From NCBI GenBank assembly GCA_946409475.1, contig CAMJWQ010000191.1, positions 1-6,833 on the forward strand: DNA of 6,833 nt, in the 5' to 3' direction. Below are positions 6,248-6,833 of the stretch, one piece after another. The stretch comes from an uncultured Lachnospiraceae bacterium. Lineage in GTDB: Bacteria > Bacillota > Clostridia > Lachnospirales > Lachnospiraceae. The translations under genes were made by a program, and so were the position numbers. Numbering within the stretch: position 1 is the first letter of the stretch; each line of letters opens with the position of its first letter. The notes beneath the pieces are model-generated. The model ran no database searches. It worked only from the letters and a program-made list of their open reading frames with translations, and had not been told where the DNA came from.

Positions 6248-6832
6248 TTATTCCCTTATGATTTCCTTAATGAAAACAGGCGGTTCCGTTTCCTCATCTG
6301 CTATCTCATAGGCCCGGATAAAACGCTCCTTTGCTATTTTGAGCTTCTCTTTGTCATTGGCATGCATAGTGGCAAGGCTGTCATTTTGCTTTACATAATC
6401 ACCTATCTTCTTATGTAATACCACGCCTACGGAAAGGTCCACACTGCTTTCCTTCTTTTCTCTCCCTCCGCCTAAGACCAATGAAACCATACCGATCTCA
6501 GAACAGTCAATTTCTTTTACATAACCGGATTTTCCGGATATTATTTCTTCAGTAATTGCAGCTTTCGGCAATAGCTCCGTATTATAAACGGCAGCTGCCT
6601 CTCCTCCCTGGGCTTTAATAAATTCAGCGAATTTATCTAAGGCCTTCCCCTCGGAAAGTGTTTTCTTCAATAATCCTACGGCCTCCTCCTCCGAATCGGC
6701 CTTTCCTGCCGCTAAGACCATCTGGCTTCCCAATCGTAAGCATAAGGCCAGCAAATCCTCCGGTCCCCAGCCTTTTAAGGTTTCAATAGCTTCCCTTACT
6801 TCCAGGGCATTTCCTACGGCATATCCCAAAGG
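6248..6832 (-). CDS. pdp: Pyrimidine-nucleoside phosphorylase, C-terminal part (runs off right edge)
   Basis: The last 194 residues of a family of about 435 are visible. It opens with PLGYAVGNALEVREAIE, the known conserved stretch of pyrimidine-nucleoside and thymidine phosphorylases, followed by GPEDLLALCLRLGSQM. The C-terminal domain follows, with the pattern GGGREKKESSVDLSVGVVL, KKIGDYVK and the closing helix. The enzyme splits uridine, thymidine or deoxyuridine with phosphate to release the base and (deoxy)ribose 1-phosphate, for nucleoside salvage in the cytoplasm. The catalytic N-terminal half is outside the window, so Pdp versus DeoA cannot be settled; the first is usual in Firmicutes. 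The TTG near 6829 is an internal Leu codon, not a start. The stop is TAA at 6248-6250. It is 58 bases upstream of yqfC, with no terminator seen between them. Confidence 0.93.
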   Translation of the reverse strand, partial: PLGYAVGNALEVREAIETLKGWGPEDLLALCLRLGSQMVLAAGKADSEEEAVGLLKKTLSEGKALDKFAEFIKAQGGEAAAVYNTELLPKAAITEEIISGKSGYVKEIDCSEIGMVSLVLGGGREKKESSVDLSVGVVLHKKIGDYVKQNDSLATMHANDKEKLKIAKERFIRAYEIADEETEPPVFIKEIIRE

Positions 6833-6833
6833 C

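Noticed and set aside
6086..6418. A 110-residue plus-strand reading frame spanning the yqfC start and the phosphorylase end.
   Set aside because: It is antisense to two well-recognised genes, has no clear ribosome binding site or recognisable domain, and has composition typical of a reverse-frame shadow.
6827..6829. TTG near the right edge as the start of the pyrimidine-nucleoside phosphorylase.
   Set aside because: It encodes the Leu of the conserved PLGYAVGNALEV stretch, in the middle of the family. The frame continues off the window, so the gene is partial.
1..6833. Search by eye for CRISPR repeats, insertion sequences, tRNA or riboswitch-like structures.
   Set aside because: Genes fill nearly the whole window with short gaps, and no repeated units, inverted ends or conserved RNA motifs were noticed.

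Overview
The window comes from a low-GC, endospore-forming member of the Firmicutes (Clostridia), most like a Lachnospiraceae-type anaerobe. The clues are the AT-rich sequence, strong AAAGGAG-type ribosome binding sites, a TTG start, the sporulation genes yqfC and yqfD, a BofC-like protein, a SpoVB/YtgP-type flippase and a BaiN/HI0933-type flavoprotein. All eight genes lie on the minus strand, so transcription runs from high to low coordinates. The genes at both ends are cut by the window edges.

In transcription order: (1) the C-terminal part of a pyrimidine-nucleoside phosphorylase (6832-6248). (2) A compact cluster of yqfC (6189-5887), yqfD (5866-4622, TTG start), phoH (4625-3636, ATGA overlap with yqfD) and ybeY (3621-3112). 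This is the conserved yqfC-yqfD-phoH-ybeY arrangement that joins mother-cell sporulation genes to RNA-metabolism genes. (3) After a 98-base gap, a 548-residue MOP-superfamily lipid/polysaccharide flippase of the SpoVB/YtgP (MurJ-like) type (3013-1367). (4) A membrane-anchored protein with a BofC-C-like end (1305-670). (5) The first 208 residues of a BaiN/HI0933-family FAD enzyme (625 to the left edge).

Although the genes look like one long co-directional run, the sequence shows candidate promoters that would divide it. A sigma-E-like promoter lies directly on the yqfC start, with no ribosome binding site, which suggests a leaderless message. A sigma-G-like promoter precedes the BofC-like gene. 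A near-consensus sigma-A promoter (TTGAGA-N17-TATAAT) overlaps the end of the BofC-like gene and would drive the flavoprotein. These sigma assignments come from reading motifs by eye and are inferences, although they agree with where the B. subtilis counterparts are expressed. I found no RNA genes, mobile elements, CRISPR arrays, long repeats or convincing intrinsic terminators. There is no gene-free stretch over 300 bases; the largest gap is the 98 bases at 3014-3111. Overall this is a conserved chromosomal region, and I see no new multi-gene system. The points of interest are regulatory, plus the divergent BofC-like protein.
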